From: Neurospora crassa OR74A
Lineage: Eukaryota; Ascomycota; Sordariomycetes; Sordariales; Sordariaceae
NCBI RefSeq assembly: GCF_000182925.2
Contig: NC_026503.1
Coordinates: 1,054,001-1,118,000 of the forward strand
Reading direction: 5' to 3'
Length of the DNA stretch: 64,000 nucleotides
The notes under the pieces: model-generated
The model's database searches: none
What the model was told of the DNA's origin: nothing
What the model saw: only the letters and a program-made list of their open reading frames with translations
Shown here: one piece after another, positions 1-11,157 of the stretch
Layout of the letters: each line of letters opens with the position of its first letter
How positions within the stretch are numbered: position 1 is the stretch's first letter
Made by a program: the position numbers and the translations under genes

Positions 1-2139
1 CTAACTATTATCGAAGAAACGAACCGGGAAACCCTAAGCCGAACGTACCGATAACGATCTACTACCTAAAATTAAATAAATTATCCGTAATTACCTACCT
101 ACAGAAAAGACAATTATAGTAATAAATATATTAATAAACTATAGTATTTATAAATAGATATTTAATAATAATTATTATAATTGTAATTATAACGCCCTTA
201 AAATTATTACGACTATTAAAGGTACTAACTTATAGAAGGGGATCGATAACGCTATTATCGAAAACGGTATTAAGCCGTTGAACTATATTATTATTAAAAT
301 AGTTTACTTTATAATATTTACCTTAAATTATAATATAATAAAATAATTCACTAATTTAAAGGCCGCTAACCTTATATTAATAATTAAAACTAACTAATAC
401 TATATTTACACCGGTAATAAATCTATAATCCTAATATATTAGGATAATAATATAGCGCTTCTAGTACGGCGTAAAATAAGAGAAATATTTGATTTTATTA
501 TCGATAAAATAATCTAAACCTTTAATACTAATAAATTAATAAATATACTAATTATCGCCCGCGAATAATTAAAATTAAAAGTATACAATATTATAGTTAT
601 TTACTTAAGAGACGCTAAATTAATTAATATACAATATATAATTATTGTTAAAATGCGCTATAATTAATAATTCGCCTACCCTAAAGGCCTAACCGAACTA
701 ACGAACCTAATTCCTAATTAACCCAAACTAATCGCCCCCGCCCCTAATATTATAGAACCGAATACTACTATACTAAATATTAAAAAAACCTAGAGTCCCT
801 AAACCCTTTAATTCTATTAAATAGACTATAATCGGCACTATTCAACTAACTACCGCTATCCAACTAATTACTGCCATTTAATTAATTACCGCTATTCGAC
901 TAATTACTATTAATAATAATACTATTAACCTAATAGTAACTAAATACCCAACCGATACAATTAATAATAGTTTAATTAAAAAATAGAAATTTCAGAACAT
1001 TATCCAAGCTGAGCTAAATGAATTCCGATAAATTTATTACGAATTTTATAAAGAACAAAACAAATAATATAAGGACCTAGAAAAGTAACGCAACAATTAC
1101 TATAAATTGAATAATAAATATATCGATCTACGCAACGAATACAATAGCCTCTAACACAAACATAACCTTATAGTTAGAGAGTATGAATAAATAGTAAATA
1201 AAATAAGAGATATTATATACTATTCTAAAGAAATATTTAAAATTATTAAAAATCTACCCAAGGATAGAACTATAAATATAATTAATTACTAGAATAATAT
1301 TAGTACAACTATTAATCGGAGATTTAGAACCGGTATAACGATTAATATAATATTTAAAACGCCGCGCGTAGCCCAAATCGCGTAGGACGAATTAAAATTT
1401 AATAATACTACTAAAACTATCAGCTCACCCACCGGCCCTAAATACCCGTACTTTATAGAAATATAGGCCGGGCAATAATATACGTATATAAAGTCCGGAC
1501 CTTAGATAAGCTTCGAAAAGCGAATCGAACCTATAGCGCCTATCGCCGAACTAACTACCGCCTTAGCGCTTATTTCCCTAACGGCTATCGCCCCAACGCC
1601 TATCGCTCTAGCGCCTATTGCCCTAGCGCCTATCGCCAACCTAGCCGCTGCTCTAGAACCTATTAAAATTTAATTTAACGATAATTGGAGTATAGTAACG
1701 GACAATAATTAAAAATATTGCAATAGCCTATCCTTATTAAGTTACTCTTAAAGGATAATGGCGCTACTATATTTATAATAATACTATTTCTTTTCTTTTT
1801 CCTTTTTTCTTTTATTCTCAATTAAAATTATTCATCCAATACCAATTATCCAGCTCAAACCCATTTCCTTCTTCATTACATTATCCTTATTATCGATCGG
1901 TCGTACTAGCAATAATCTTTCTATAAAAGATAATTATTATTCAGTACAATACTACGATATTTAAGTATTACAATTTAATAAAACCTTAGGCTGTTCACCT
2001 ATAGACTAATTACAATACTACACTACCAATCACTATAACTATTACTATTATTTTTATAGTTATACCAGATTATTCAAAGATTATCCATTTCTATATACTT
2101 AGCGATAATCGGGACGATTATTAATTTGGGAGGGGGCAT
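1..2139 (+). mobile_element. RIP-degraded internal region of an LTR retroelement
   Basis: The whole stretch is strongly AT-rich and dominated by TA-containing words with few CA/TG dinucleotides, the usual footprint of repeat-induced point mutation. It ends at a purine-rich run (2127-2138) directly before a sequence with LTR-like ends, so I read it as the 3' internal part of an element on the plus strand whose left part lies outside the window. No protein domain is recognisable, so the family is uncertain; Ty3/Gypsy is a guess from the form of the polypurine tract and LTR. It is broken beyond any coding capacity and looks old. Confidence 0.5.
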
Positions 2140-2349
2140 TGTAAGAGGTTAACCCTGCTATAGTTAGGACGACCATTGAGGACGTTAACCCTACTATAGT
2201 TAGGACGACCGAGACGACCACTAGCAGGCAGGATCAACGGATATAGAATAGAGTATAAGACCCGAGTAGCGGTAAACCTCCTAATAGTTAGATTCTTCTC
2301 TAGATAATACATTCAGACTATTCGCATCTATTGTACCGTTCCTCTCACA
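2140..2349 (+). repeat. Candidate 3' LTR of the upstream retroelement
   Basis: It starts TGTAAGAGG and ends CCTCTCACA, so the termini form the short imperfect inverted repeat with TG...CA ends expected of an LTR, and a polypurine tract lies just before it. Near its left end a unit of about 26 bp containing CTATAGTTAGGACGACC occurs twice in tandem (about 2151-2210). Its partner LTR would lie left of the window. It is less AT-rich than the internal region. Alternatively it could be the 5' LTR of the element that follows. Confidence 0.5.
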
Positions 2350-5258
2350 GAAATCGTTAGAACCAACGCAGTAACCTTCCTTAAAAAAGACCCGGTTAAC
2401 TATAAGGATCCAGTCCGTAGTAGTAATAGTAACGTTATTGAATATTATATTATCTTTTTAAACTAGACAATTAATGAAATTAATAAGGTAGTAGAAAGCG
2501 GCTACTAAATCTAAGTAAAAATAGATAGTACGATTCTATAAGTATATTTATAGAAAGTAGTAGAATTACCCCAATAAGAAGTTAAAAAGATATAGGAGAT
2601 AACAATTATACTACTACTCTCGCCAAAAGTTATACTAGCACCCTCAACCGCAACGGCTACTATAACTACTCTAATCCACCCGATTGCCCCAATCAACTCA
2701 ACTACTCCAATCGCCTCAACGACTCTAGTAACTATAGCACCTCCGCCGAATACTCTAATTAATATAATACTACCGGTATTACCGTTATTAACCCCGACTC
2801 CAGCTCTAAAAACCTTACTAGCGCGCTTATTACTAGATCCGCTATAGTATTAACCGTTAAACTCGTTGGTTAGAGAGACCATCGAGTATAACGACGACCT
2901 TTTTAATTTTAAAAATTTTAATAAAAAAAACCCTATACCCCGCGATTAATACGGCCGATACGATTCTAATAAACTAATTATATATATTACTCTAAGTACC
3001 CCGTTATTTAATAGTCTTTAATAACCAATTTCAGTAGCGCGACTACCGCCGATAGGCACACCGAATCCCGCCCGTACGCGACAATATACCCCGTCGCTAA
3101 CATTATAAATAAGTAAATTATAGTTTTAACTGAAGATAAATTTAAAGGAATAAGCCTTGAATTCGGACCCTCCGAACCCGAATTCGGAGCCTTCGACCTC
3201 GAATTTAGGCCCTCCAATCCCAAATTCAAACCTTACAATAATTCCGCTAAACCCTATAAATTAATAATCTATATAGACTTAATTAAGATAGGGAAGCTAG
3301 CCCTTTAAGTTTGGTATATAACTACTAAATATAGAAGTAAGTAAAGGTAGACCTCGTTGCTCTACAGCGAAGTTAATAGATTTTAAGTACAACGTTTAAT
3401 AGGTAAAAGATAGTAATAGTAATATTATTTAAAATTCAATAGATTTACCTAATAATTTTCACGGTATAATAGAAGGTTATTTAGTAAAATGTATAATACC
3501 CGTATACTACCTTACTACTATTAAAATTAACTATAATATAGTAGTTATCGCTACCGGTAAAGTTTAATATTTTATCCCTAAGAATTATTAAGTAGTACAT
3601 AAGTAAAATAACTTTAAATTATACTAGTTATTAATAATAAAGAAGTAAGTTAAGGTACTCGAAGATAGGGGAATTTATACTTTAGTCCCTAGATTTCTAA
3701 ATATAGAGGTTTTGCTTAGAAAATAGGTATATAACGAGAAGTACGATATCGATATTAAAGACTAGAAAGTTAGAGTTAGATAGGTAGTCTATAGTAATTT
3801 CGAATAAAGTAATTAGGCGGTATAAGAGATCTATATAACGGTAGTATACTCTATCAATATCAGACTATTCTTAATAATTATAGCTATAAACAATTACAAA
3901 TACTATTAATTTAATTTCAATACTACTTTCTTAAATACTTCTATTCCTAACGATACTTAGTATTATATTAAGCAGCCGATAGTACTTAAGAAGGCTATAC
4001 CCGGTTATAGTAAAGAAGATGTGGTATATTAGTTTACTAAGGTACTTTATAGTTTTAAACGTTCTCTACTTTATTAGTTTAATACCTTCGTCCTAGTATT
4101 TAAAGAAGCTGGATTTATACTAGTATTTGCAAACTCTTATTTATTTACTAATAAAGCACTGGGAATACTATTAGTACTATACATTAACGACCTTCTTATC
4201 GCCGCGCTAACCGTAGCTATTGTCAATTAAATTAAAAACTAATTTACTAACTATTTTAAACTTAAAGAATTAGGATAAGTATATACATTTCTAGGTTACA
4301 ATATTGTAAGGGACCGCTAGACTCGTATAGTCTTTATATCCTAATAACGATATACTAAATTGGTTATTGTTAAATTTAATAATAATAGTAAGCTCTATAG
4401 CATTAAAATACTATAGCTACCGGACTATAAGATCTATAGGGGTAATAATATATTACTAAAGGAAGCTAAGTTTTACCCTAAGAAGATTAGCTCCCTAAAT
4501 TAGATTTCGATAAGCACCCAGCTAAATATTATATTTACCGTCAATAAGCTATTAAAGGGTATTAAAAAGCCTACTAACTACTATTTCGTCGTTATAAAAT
4601 ATTTATAACAATATCTATCTAAGTACCCCAATTTAAGTATTGAATTAGGCGGTATACTCTCGCTATTAATAACCCCGTCCTTCTATACGTATATAAACGC
4701 CTCCTTTATTAACAATATTCCTTTAAAGAAGAATATAGTTAGCTACATTATATTCTTTACTTATAACCCCGTCCTTTAAAAGTTTAAATAGTAAAATTTC
4801 ATTATAATTAGTATAATAGAAGTAGAGTTTACTAATTTGGTACCTACGGCTAAGGTACTTAATTAGGTTAGTAGTATATTCGATAATTTGAATATGAATC
4901 TAAGCCTTCATAAGATTAATAGGATTCTTTATACGGATAGTAGTAACGCTAAAGACCGGATTCTTAACCCCAATCTACCTACTAGAAACAAATATATTAA
5001 TATATAGTATAAATAGTTGATTTAAGAGGTGGAAAGGAAGGTATTTATAATTAAGTACTTACTAGGTGACGAGATGCTAGCCGACGGTCTGATAAAGCCG
5101 TTGAAGCTAGATAAGTACGCTAAATTTATTAAGTTGATGGGTATGGTCTAGAAGAGGGTTCCTTGGGCTTGAAAATATTATCAACACTATGAAAGATATT
5201 ATAATATAAATAGTATAGAGGTAGATACTCTTTGGCAGTCTTCTAGTCTATGGGGGTG
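2350..5258 (+). mobile_element. RIP-degraded Ty1/Copia retrotransposon relic
   Basis: Conceptual reading of the plus strand shows degraded but recognisable Copia features. About 3750-4310 carries a Copia-type reverse transcriptase with an LYINDLL-like version of the catalytic block. About 4670-5150 carries the RNase H region, ending in the Copia-typical ADGLIKPL signature. The upstream 2350-3700 part probably contains gag and linker remnants but is not identifiable. The element is shorter than a full Copia internal region, so it is probably truncated or rearranged. Many breaks are present and the base composition shows heavy RIP, so it is inactive. The element stops at a purine-rich run (about 5250-5256). 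Confidence 0.75.
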
Positions 5259-5441
5259 TGTTGGTGGGTCTCTGGCATTTACTGGGCATAGCACTGGGCA
5301 TAGCCCAGTCCCTACTTTGTGCCCTGCCCAGACCGTACTATATCTAGCCTTCCAGACTCGGCCAGTCTCCCTCTTCCTCTTTCTTCTCCATAGTATTCAA
5401 TCAATCGTATCCAACCGCTTGATCTCGTTGGTGATCCCACA
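5259..5441 (+). repeat. Possible Copia 3' LTR, not visibly RIP-mutated
   Basis: It begins TGTTGG straight after a G-rich tract and can be ended at CCCACA, which resembles the TGTTGG...CCAACA ends common in Copia LTRs. The TGGGCATAGC word is repeated inside it. Unlike the relic to its left it has normal base composition. No second copy is visible in the window, so the LTR call rests only on position and ends. It may instead be ordinary flanking DNA. Confidence 0.33.
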
Positions 5442-5963
5442 CTTGAGGTTTTGCATGTTGTGAAGAGGCTAACGAGTGGCAGGTGCGATAGATGTGAGTT
5501 TTAGCAGCACGTTCAGTTTCTATGAACCTCTTCCTGAATCATTCGCGTGGATATTTCTTGCTTTCGTTTGTCGAACGTCAAGCCAACAATTTTCCTCCGC
5601 CCCAAGTCCTAGACGAATGAAACTTGGTTGTACAATCCAGTCCTGGTATGTTTGTTAGTTTGGTACAAAAAGCGCCCGTTTTCCACTCTAGAGCCACCGA
5701 ATGTAGGAAAAGCCTTCAATTTTCAAACCGTGAGTACTGAAAGGGGACTACACTCTTATATCTTCCAATTTTGGGGGTCCTGAGGGAAACGGATGAAGGC
5801 ATAAAAAGAGGCTTCTGTGGCGTATGATACCCAGGTCATTGTCAGTCGCTATAGATGGAAACTTGAATAGAGCTAACAAGAGTTCTAGAACTATATCTCC
5901 CCTGTTCAACCTCTAACCGAAATACTAAACTAACAAACAAACCAGCATTGTATTGTAGAGCAC
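5442..5963. other. Intergenic, 3' flank of the HET gene
   Basis: Normal-composition DNA between the retroelement block and the 3' end of the HET gene. The short plus-strand ORF at 5476-5658 has no recognisable features. It probably holds the HET-gene 3' UTR and terminator; no clear polyadenylation signal was identified. Confidence 0.5.
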
Positions 5964-8603
5964 TCAGACAAGGGTAACCGGCCCCCACCGTTTGCTATCC
6001 AGGACCCCTCGGTCTCCATCTTCGAATGTATGAAGATCTTTTATATGGCAAGCAAAAGCTGGACCGATGACTCTGTACTTGCCACTGACCCCCTGCTTCC
6101 GCATTATCATGGGCTGACCGACACCATCGATCAGGTATATCTCATCTCCCTTCTCTATCCCGCTCGGTCCTTTTCCAACAAATCCATCATTCGAAACAAA
6201 CAGGCTGGCAGTGCCGGCAAAACCTCGGCAGATATAATCGGTAAATCTGCGCGCTTGGAACTCCCGCTCTGACAGCGCCAGCTCAATCAACTCATGCCTA
6301 GAGGCATCATCATAGCCAGGTGAGGTCAGAATCTTGTGCCATCGCCTAAAGTCCTCTTCACACCAATCTGCTGGCGATGACTGACTGGATGGGCACAGCG
6401 TCAGAGATATCGAGAACGAGTTGTACTCGCACCGGGGCGTTTGTCGTGCGTATAACTCGACGAGCTCTCGCCGCCACTCGTCAATAGCAGTGAGGGAGCC
6501 ACGCCATACGGGCTCAACGTTATCCATTCGTTTTTCGCGTCCGATAGGCTGTGAAGTGTAACTTAACTCTCCAATGAAGAATCCCTTGACGACGATCTCG
6601 GTTTCCGAATTCCACTTCACCAAGTCCAAAGAGTCTGGCCTTGACGGATCTTCGATGCGGCTGTAGATAGTATCATCTTTCACCAAATGTAGCTTCTCTG
6701 ATCCCCAGCTCGGAACCCAGCTCGGTGCTCCTTGCAGTGCTGGTCCTTTTACGTCCGATAGGAGGGCGATACACGATGGTTCCCGTTTTACCAACTCGGT
6801 GTATAGCTCGTGGTACACTTTTCCGAGCGGTTTTTTGTAATCAGGCTGTGGAAGCGAGATACCCAGTCGCTTCAGTACACCATGCGTGGCAAATGATTTG
6901 TCGTGGGCCTCTTGGGCCTTACGGTCCCTAAGGACGCGGATGATTGCAACCAAACCGTTGGCCGCATCGACGTCGGACTGCGCATGTGTCCCTACAGTAG
7001 GATAGCCCATGGTAAGAGAAACATAAATAAGAAATGGGATGAAATTGCTGAAAACAAAGAATGTTGCAAACATGGAAGTAAAGAAATACGTCTTTTTGAC
7101 CTCTGCGAAGCCATCAGCCAATACAAAGCTACATGTAGCCCATATTGCGATGGCAATAGAAACTGTTAAGAGCCCGACGTATGGGAGTAGAATCATGAGT
7201 CTGACTTGATTCCATAGTCTTCCGATGTTGAATTGGCCTTCGTATTTCTTGACGGAGAAATAGTTTGCAAAGCCTTCGTTCTGTAAGCTGTTGCCGTTCT
7301 GCTCTGGACCATTCAGCTTGGGCACACTGCGAAAAGCTCGTCCATTCCAGCTCGTGGGGCGAGAAACCGTTCGCCAGACGTGGAAAAGGTTCGACCATCG
7401 CTGTGAAACATCTGATATTGTCATGGATTCATCAGCCCGACTCGTCAAATCGCTGCCAGTTTGGAAGTCTTCGGAAATGGCCCAGCCCTTGAAAAGCTGG
7501 TACCGCAATTTGATGGATGAAGCGGGCCCGTTTCTGCTGCTGTCGCCCCAGATGCTGCCCGTGCTTGGAAAGGACGGCCTCATTCGATCAAGGCAGTCGA
7601 GCCCTTGCTGGAATTGCGCCCAACCGATCGTCTCCTCTCCACAGACAATGATGGGATTGCTCGCCAGCACAATCTCCTGGAATGTCCACACTCGCTCCAG
7701 CCACTCCCTATCCAGCAAGCAATCGATATCTCCGGACGCCAGCAAACCGCCCTTCTGAGGTCTACCAAGGGCACATGCTTCGAGAAACGATAGAACGGGG
7801 TGCCAGTAGGTCCGCAAGAACACCCTGACCATACTCTTGGCCAGTTGCATCTTGTAGTACGCCACCGGCCTCGGACCGCGGGCGGCGTACATGCCTTTTT
7901 CAATCCACGGCACCCCAACAGGCGCAATCCTGAGTTTTGCCGCTCTCTCCAAACCCCTTACGGCCCTGGCGGTCCTCTCGTCCCCTTTCCCCAGCCACAC
8001 CCACACCGTCCTCGCCCACGTGTACACCTCAGCCATTAACCCAATTTGCCCGGCCTTCTCCGCGTCATCAGCCTGGTTGATGCAGATGGCATCAATCCAA
8101 ATAGTAAGCGGGAGAGTTGTCCTACTCCACACCGGACCCCCCGCATAATGCCGTTTTCGAAGAGCGAGAAGTGCATCGCGGCCGTTCTTAGTAATGCGTA
8201 TGTCACAATAGCCATTGCAACGGATGGTGTCCACGATAGGAGAAGAGTAAGGACCCCAGGTGTATGAAAGGGCCGTAAAGGCGGGGAGGCCGGATAGATG
8301 GACTACGCGGAGGGTACCCCGGAGAGGAGCGTCTGGGTTCCTTCTTGGGTGGGGTGGATCGATGTCCAAAACGCGAATGGAGGGGTTGGAAGGGTCTAGG
8401 CGGAGGTGGGAGTATAGTTGTTGAGGGCTCAATTGGATTTGAGGAGTGTCATCTTGGATTTCGTTGGAGTGATTCTCGTCGTCATATGGTTCGTCGTTCA
8501 TGGCTAAGAGACTGATACGGCCGTTGTCGGAGATTCTTATGGCAGCAGAATTCGGCGTCACGGTTTCTCGCAGTTTGTCGAGCAACGTCTTGATGGCTTC
8601 CAT
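5964..8603 (-). CDS. HET-domain (heterokaryon incompatibility) protein with two membrane segments
   Basis: Uninterrupted 879-aa reading frame. The HET domain is clear: ALSYTWG near residue 111, IWIDAICINQ near 168, and YTWARTVWVWLG near 194, in canonical order and spacing. The C-terminal part ends in the GDEIYLIDGVGQP...YRVIGPA pattern common after HET domains. Two hydrophobic segments at about 469-497 and 508-533 look like a transmembrane hairpin, which most HET proteins lack. HET proteins act in non-self recognition and regulated cell death after hyphal fusion; the partner and specificity of this one cannot be told. No NACHT, WD or ankyrin region is present. It sits 0.5 kb from a RIP-mutated block, a setting in which such fast-evolving genes are often found. 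The start is the first ATG; M35 is an alternative. Family call is firm, function is inferred. Confidence 0.92.
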   Translation of the reverse strand: MEAIKTLLDKLRETVTPNSAAIRISDNGRISLLAMNDEPYDDENHSNEIQDDTPQIQLSPQQLYSHLRLDPSNPSIRVLDIDPPHPRRNPDAPLRGTLRVVHLSGLPAFTALSYTWGPYSSPIVDTIRCNGYCDIRITKNGRDALLALRKRHYAGGPVWSRTTLPLTIWIDAICINQADDAEKAGQIGLMAEVYTWARTVWVWLGKGDERTARAVRGLERAAKLRIAPVGVPWIEKGMYAARGPRPVAYYKMQLAKSMVRVFLRTYWHPVLSFLEACALGRPQKGGLLASGDIDCLLDREWLERVWTFQEIVLASNPIIVCGEETIGWAQFQQGLDCLDRMRPSFPSTGSIWGDSSRNGPASSIKLRYQLFKGWAISEDFQTGSDLTSRADESMTISDVSQRWSNLFHVWRTVSRPTSWNGRAFRSVPKLNGPEQNGNSLQNEGFANYFSVKKYEGQFNIGRLWNQVRLMILLPYVGLLTVSIAIAIWATCSFVLADGFAEVKKTYFFTSMFATFFVFSNFIPFLIYVSLTMGYPTVGTHAQSDVDAANGLVAIIRVLRDRKAQEAHDKSFATHGVLKRLGISLPQPDYKKPLGKVYHELYTELVKREPSCIALLSDVKGPALQGAPSWVPSWGSEKLHLVKDDTIYSRIEDPSRPDSLDLVKWNSETEIVVKGFFIGELSYTSQPIGREKRMDNVEPVWRGSLTAIDEWRRELVELYARQTPRCEYNSFSISLTLCPSSQSSPADWCEEDFRRWHKILTSPGYDDASRHELIELALSEREFQARRFTDYICRGFAGTASLFVSNDGFVGKGPSGIEKGDEIYLIDGVGQPMIMRKQGVSGKYRVIGPAFACHIKDLHTFEDGDRGVLDSKRWGPVTLV

Positions 8604-9238
8604 CTTTGAACTGTTTCATTTGGCAACAATGGTGACCTACGAACTGGTCTTAGTGATTTCGAAATAAGGCTTCAATATATAACCAAGGCCACAGTAAGGC
8701 TGTATGTAGGTCTAGCGAGTTGGTTGGCCAGGAGGCAAAGTTGTACGAGCAGTCATTCATGCACCGCCGCAACTCCGCCTCCCACAAATGATTGCTCAAA
8801 CAGGCGCATCGTGACTAGCTGGTAAGCAGTGACCAGTTCTCTTACGGAATTAAGAAAGAGTCTTTTAGATTTTGAAGACGTTCATAGATCAAGTGAGGTG
8901 CCGATCTCACTGCCACTCGAAAATCCTTAACTGTCAGGCTATGTAATTTCTCTTACCAGCAATCAAATCTGAACAACTGACCTAGAGCCCACTGAGACGC
9001 TGCTCATCATCAGATAGTTCTTCCCACAACGCTTTCAGACATCCACGCTTTGTAAATTTGTGGATTCTTTGACTTGGGCGGTGGTACACAATCCACAGGA
9101 CTTTATTCTTGTGTCACCAAAACGGTGGCGTAGCGCAATTACAGTTGGTGTGTGCTGATCCTGTTTCCTTTAGGCTTTCTTCATGTCGGGTGCCTCTGGT
9201 TCATCAGACAGCCATCGATCAATAAAGTCCGAAGTTAC
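8604..9238. other. Intergenic, HET-gene promoter region
   Basis: Contains the 5' flank of the HET gene and the 3' flank of the next minus-strand gene. No coding pattern or clear TATA element was recognised. Confidence 0.5.
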
Positions 9239-11157
9239 TCAGAACTTGAGCGCCTTGCCACCCTGCTTGGGATAAGCAGAGGTTGGCGGCTGCACATCAA
9301 CCGCCACAGAAACATCAGGAGTTCCAAACTCCGCTGCCTCTTCAGTAATAGCGATGCCTTTGAGGAAGGTAATCGGCTCGGAACTCAAGGACTTCATTAC
9401 TTTTTTATCTTGCCCCGCGACTGAAATGGGCGTCAGAGGTCTTGCACCTCTTCCAAATTCGCACTGCGAACGGTGCCGTCCAAGATTCGGCTTTCTCGGC
9501 AAAGCCCGATTGCTGAAAAACATGATCTCGTCCATGTTGGGTCGGGGAAGAGGTGTAGTGCATGCCTCGACGTATACCTTACTCTTCAGGGTTTGAATTG
9601 GGCTAGGATTGTACCTCTCTTCGAACTGCATAGGGATCTGATCTTCGTCCAAAAATTCAGGACAAGGCTCGGCCAATGTGCTCTCTGTTCCCCTTTGACG
9701 CTCAGAAACTGGCAAATCGGTCACCGAGGAGAAGGCCATGTTTCTCATTGCAGGACTGACCTCCAGTGAAGCTGGGCTATGGAATAGTTAGATGGGATAG
9801 CTCATTGACAGTGGGAGAGGCCAGATACAAACCTGCGCCCATTGCAGACGAGATAACAGGTATCGAAAGTAGGGAGTGTTTCGGATTCATTGATGCCATC
9901 TTCCGGGGTGTTTCGGGGTGTCGGTGGAGGAGTCCACGGAGGTCGAACATGGAGAAAATTGCTCGCAAATGAACCGTTCGCGTACGCAAAGTCGAACGTA
10001 TCCGTTGAGGAACCAACCATACATTGTGAATGGGGATGCGTGCCAGGCGGACTCAAGCGGTACGGTAATACCGGAGTGATCACGTTCCCGGCGTCAGAGG
10101 AACCATCATGCGCAGCCATCCCGAGGTACTGGTCAGCGATATCCAGGGCCTCATTGCTTTGTGTGGAAAGCCAAGCGTTGGCGGAATGTTGTCCAGAGCG
10201 TTCAATGGGCTGTTTCAACTTGATGTTAGACAAGGAAACCGTGTAGGTGGGGCCGATATACAGCATACCATAGGAACAGGTCGGTAGCCAATGTTGCGCA
10301 CAATCTCAGCCTTTGCGTAGGGCCTTGACTTTAACTTGCTAAAGCCATAGCCGACAGCCACGGTTGGTTGGATATCGTCTTCGACCACCGAATCGATGCT
10401 GATACGATTCTTTTCGGTGGCGCTTGGGCAGCAATTGTGGCAGACAGTGAAGCTGCACTCTGTTTCACGGCTTGGCATCCACGGTTGGTCGTCGTCGGGG
10501 AATCTCTTTTTAGCATGCTTGTAGCGCGGGTGATCGAATTGGTGGCGTTCTTCTGCTATAGTATTCTTGACCTTTGATTGCGTGCTTACGTTAGTAAACC
10601 GAATGCCTTTTGACGTGAACTCAAGCTACACGCAGACGTACGTTCTCACGCTGGCTCAGTATCTTCTGGATTTGAGACGGGGTGTAAGAAACCATCTGTT
10701 CGGGAGTAATCTCCCTGAGAAAGCTATAATCCTCGTGGCGGGCCTCTGGACCATGCTTCCCTAGAGTCATCTTCTCAGCGAACCTACAGCCAATGCCGTC
10801 AAAGGCCACAGGAATTCCATTGGCCTGTTTGCCCATGATCAGGGCATCGCGATCGACGATACATCTGTAGACCCAACCGAAATCGCCCTTTCGCCTGCAG
10901 AGAGCACACTTGTCTCCCGTAGAGTAGAAGCGGGTCATGACAGAGTGAGAGCATCTGATTTGGAATCGGCGCTTCGAGGAACGCTGAGAATGGATGGCGA
11001 AACTGGACAAGGGGATGGCTAAAGGTGGAAACGCAAGAGTCGCGATTGGCAACGCCGGAAGCGGCTTTCCCATGCCGGGCGCCTCCATTGCGTCGACAAT
11101 ATGCCTTGGTGTTCGAGGACGGACAGGAAGCTGTCGCGGGAGGTCAGGGCCGGCCAT
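9239..11157 (-). CDS. Hypothetical protein, 577 aa, with cysteine clusters
   Basis: Four exons read from consensus splice sites: 11157-10642, 10571-10269, 10209-9833 and 9776-9239. Introns of 70, 59 and 56 nt have GTACGT, GTATGC and GTTTGT donors, branch points ACTAAC/TCTAAC/TCTAAC and AAG/CAG/TAG acceptors. The sum is 1734 nt. An in-frame stop lies upstream at 11209-11211 with no ATG between, which fixes the start. I do not recognise the family. A proline-rich N-terminus is followed by C84-x2-C87 and C99, then C211-x3-C215-x2-C218-C219, which could bind metal but match no named finger I know. The C-terminal half is low in hydrophobics and looks disordered. There is no signal peptide or membrane span. 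Exon structure and open frames strongly support a real gene; function unknown. Confidence 0.78.

Noticed and set aside
7129-8267. Antisense and off-frame ORFs of 60-155 codons across the HET gene
   Set aside because: They lie inside a clear 879-codon HET frame and show no motifs; they are shadows of its codon bias.
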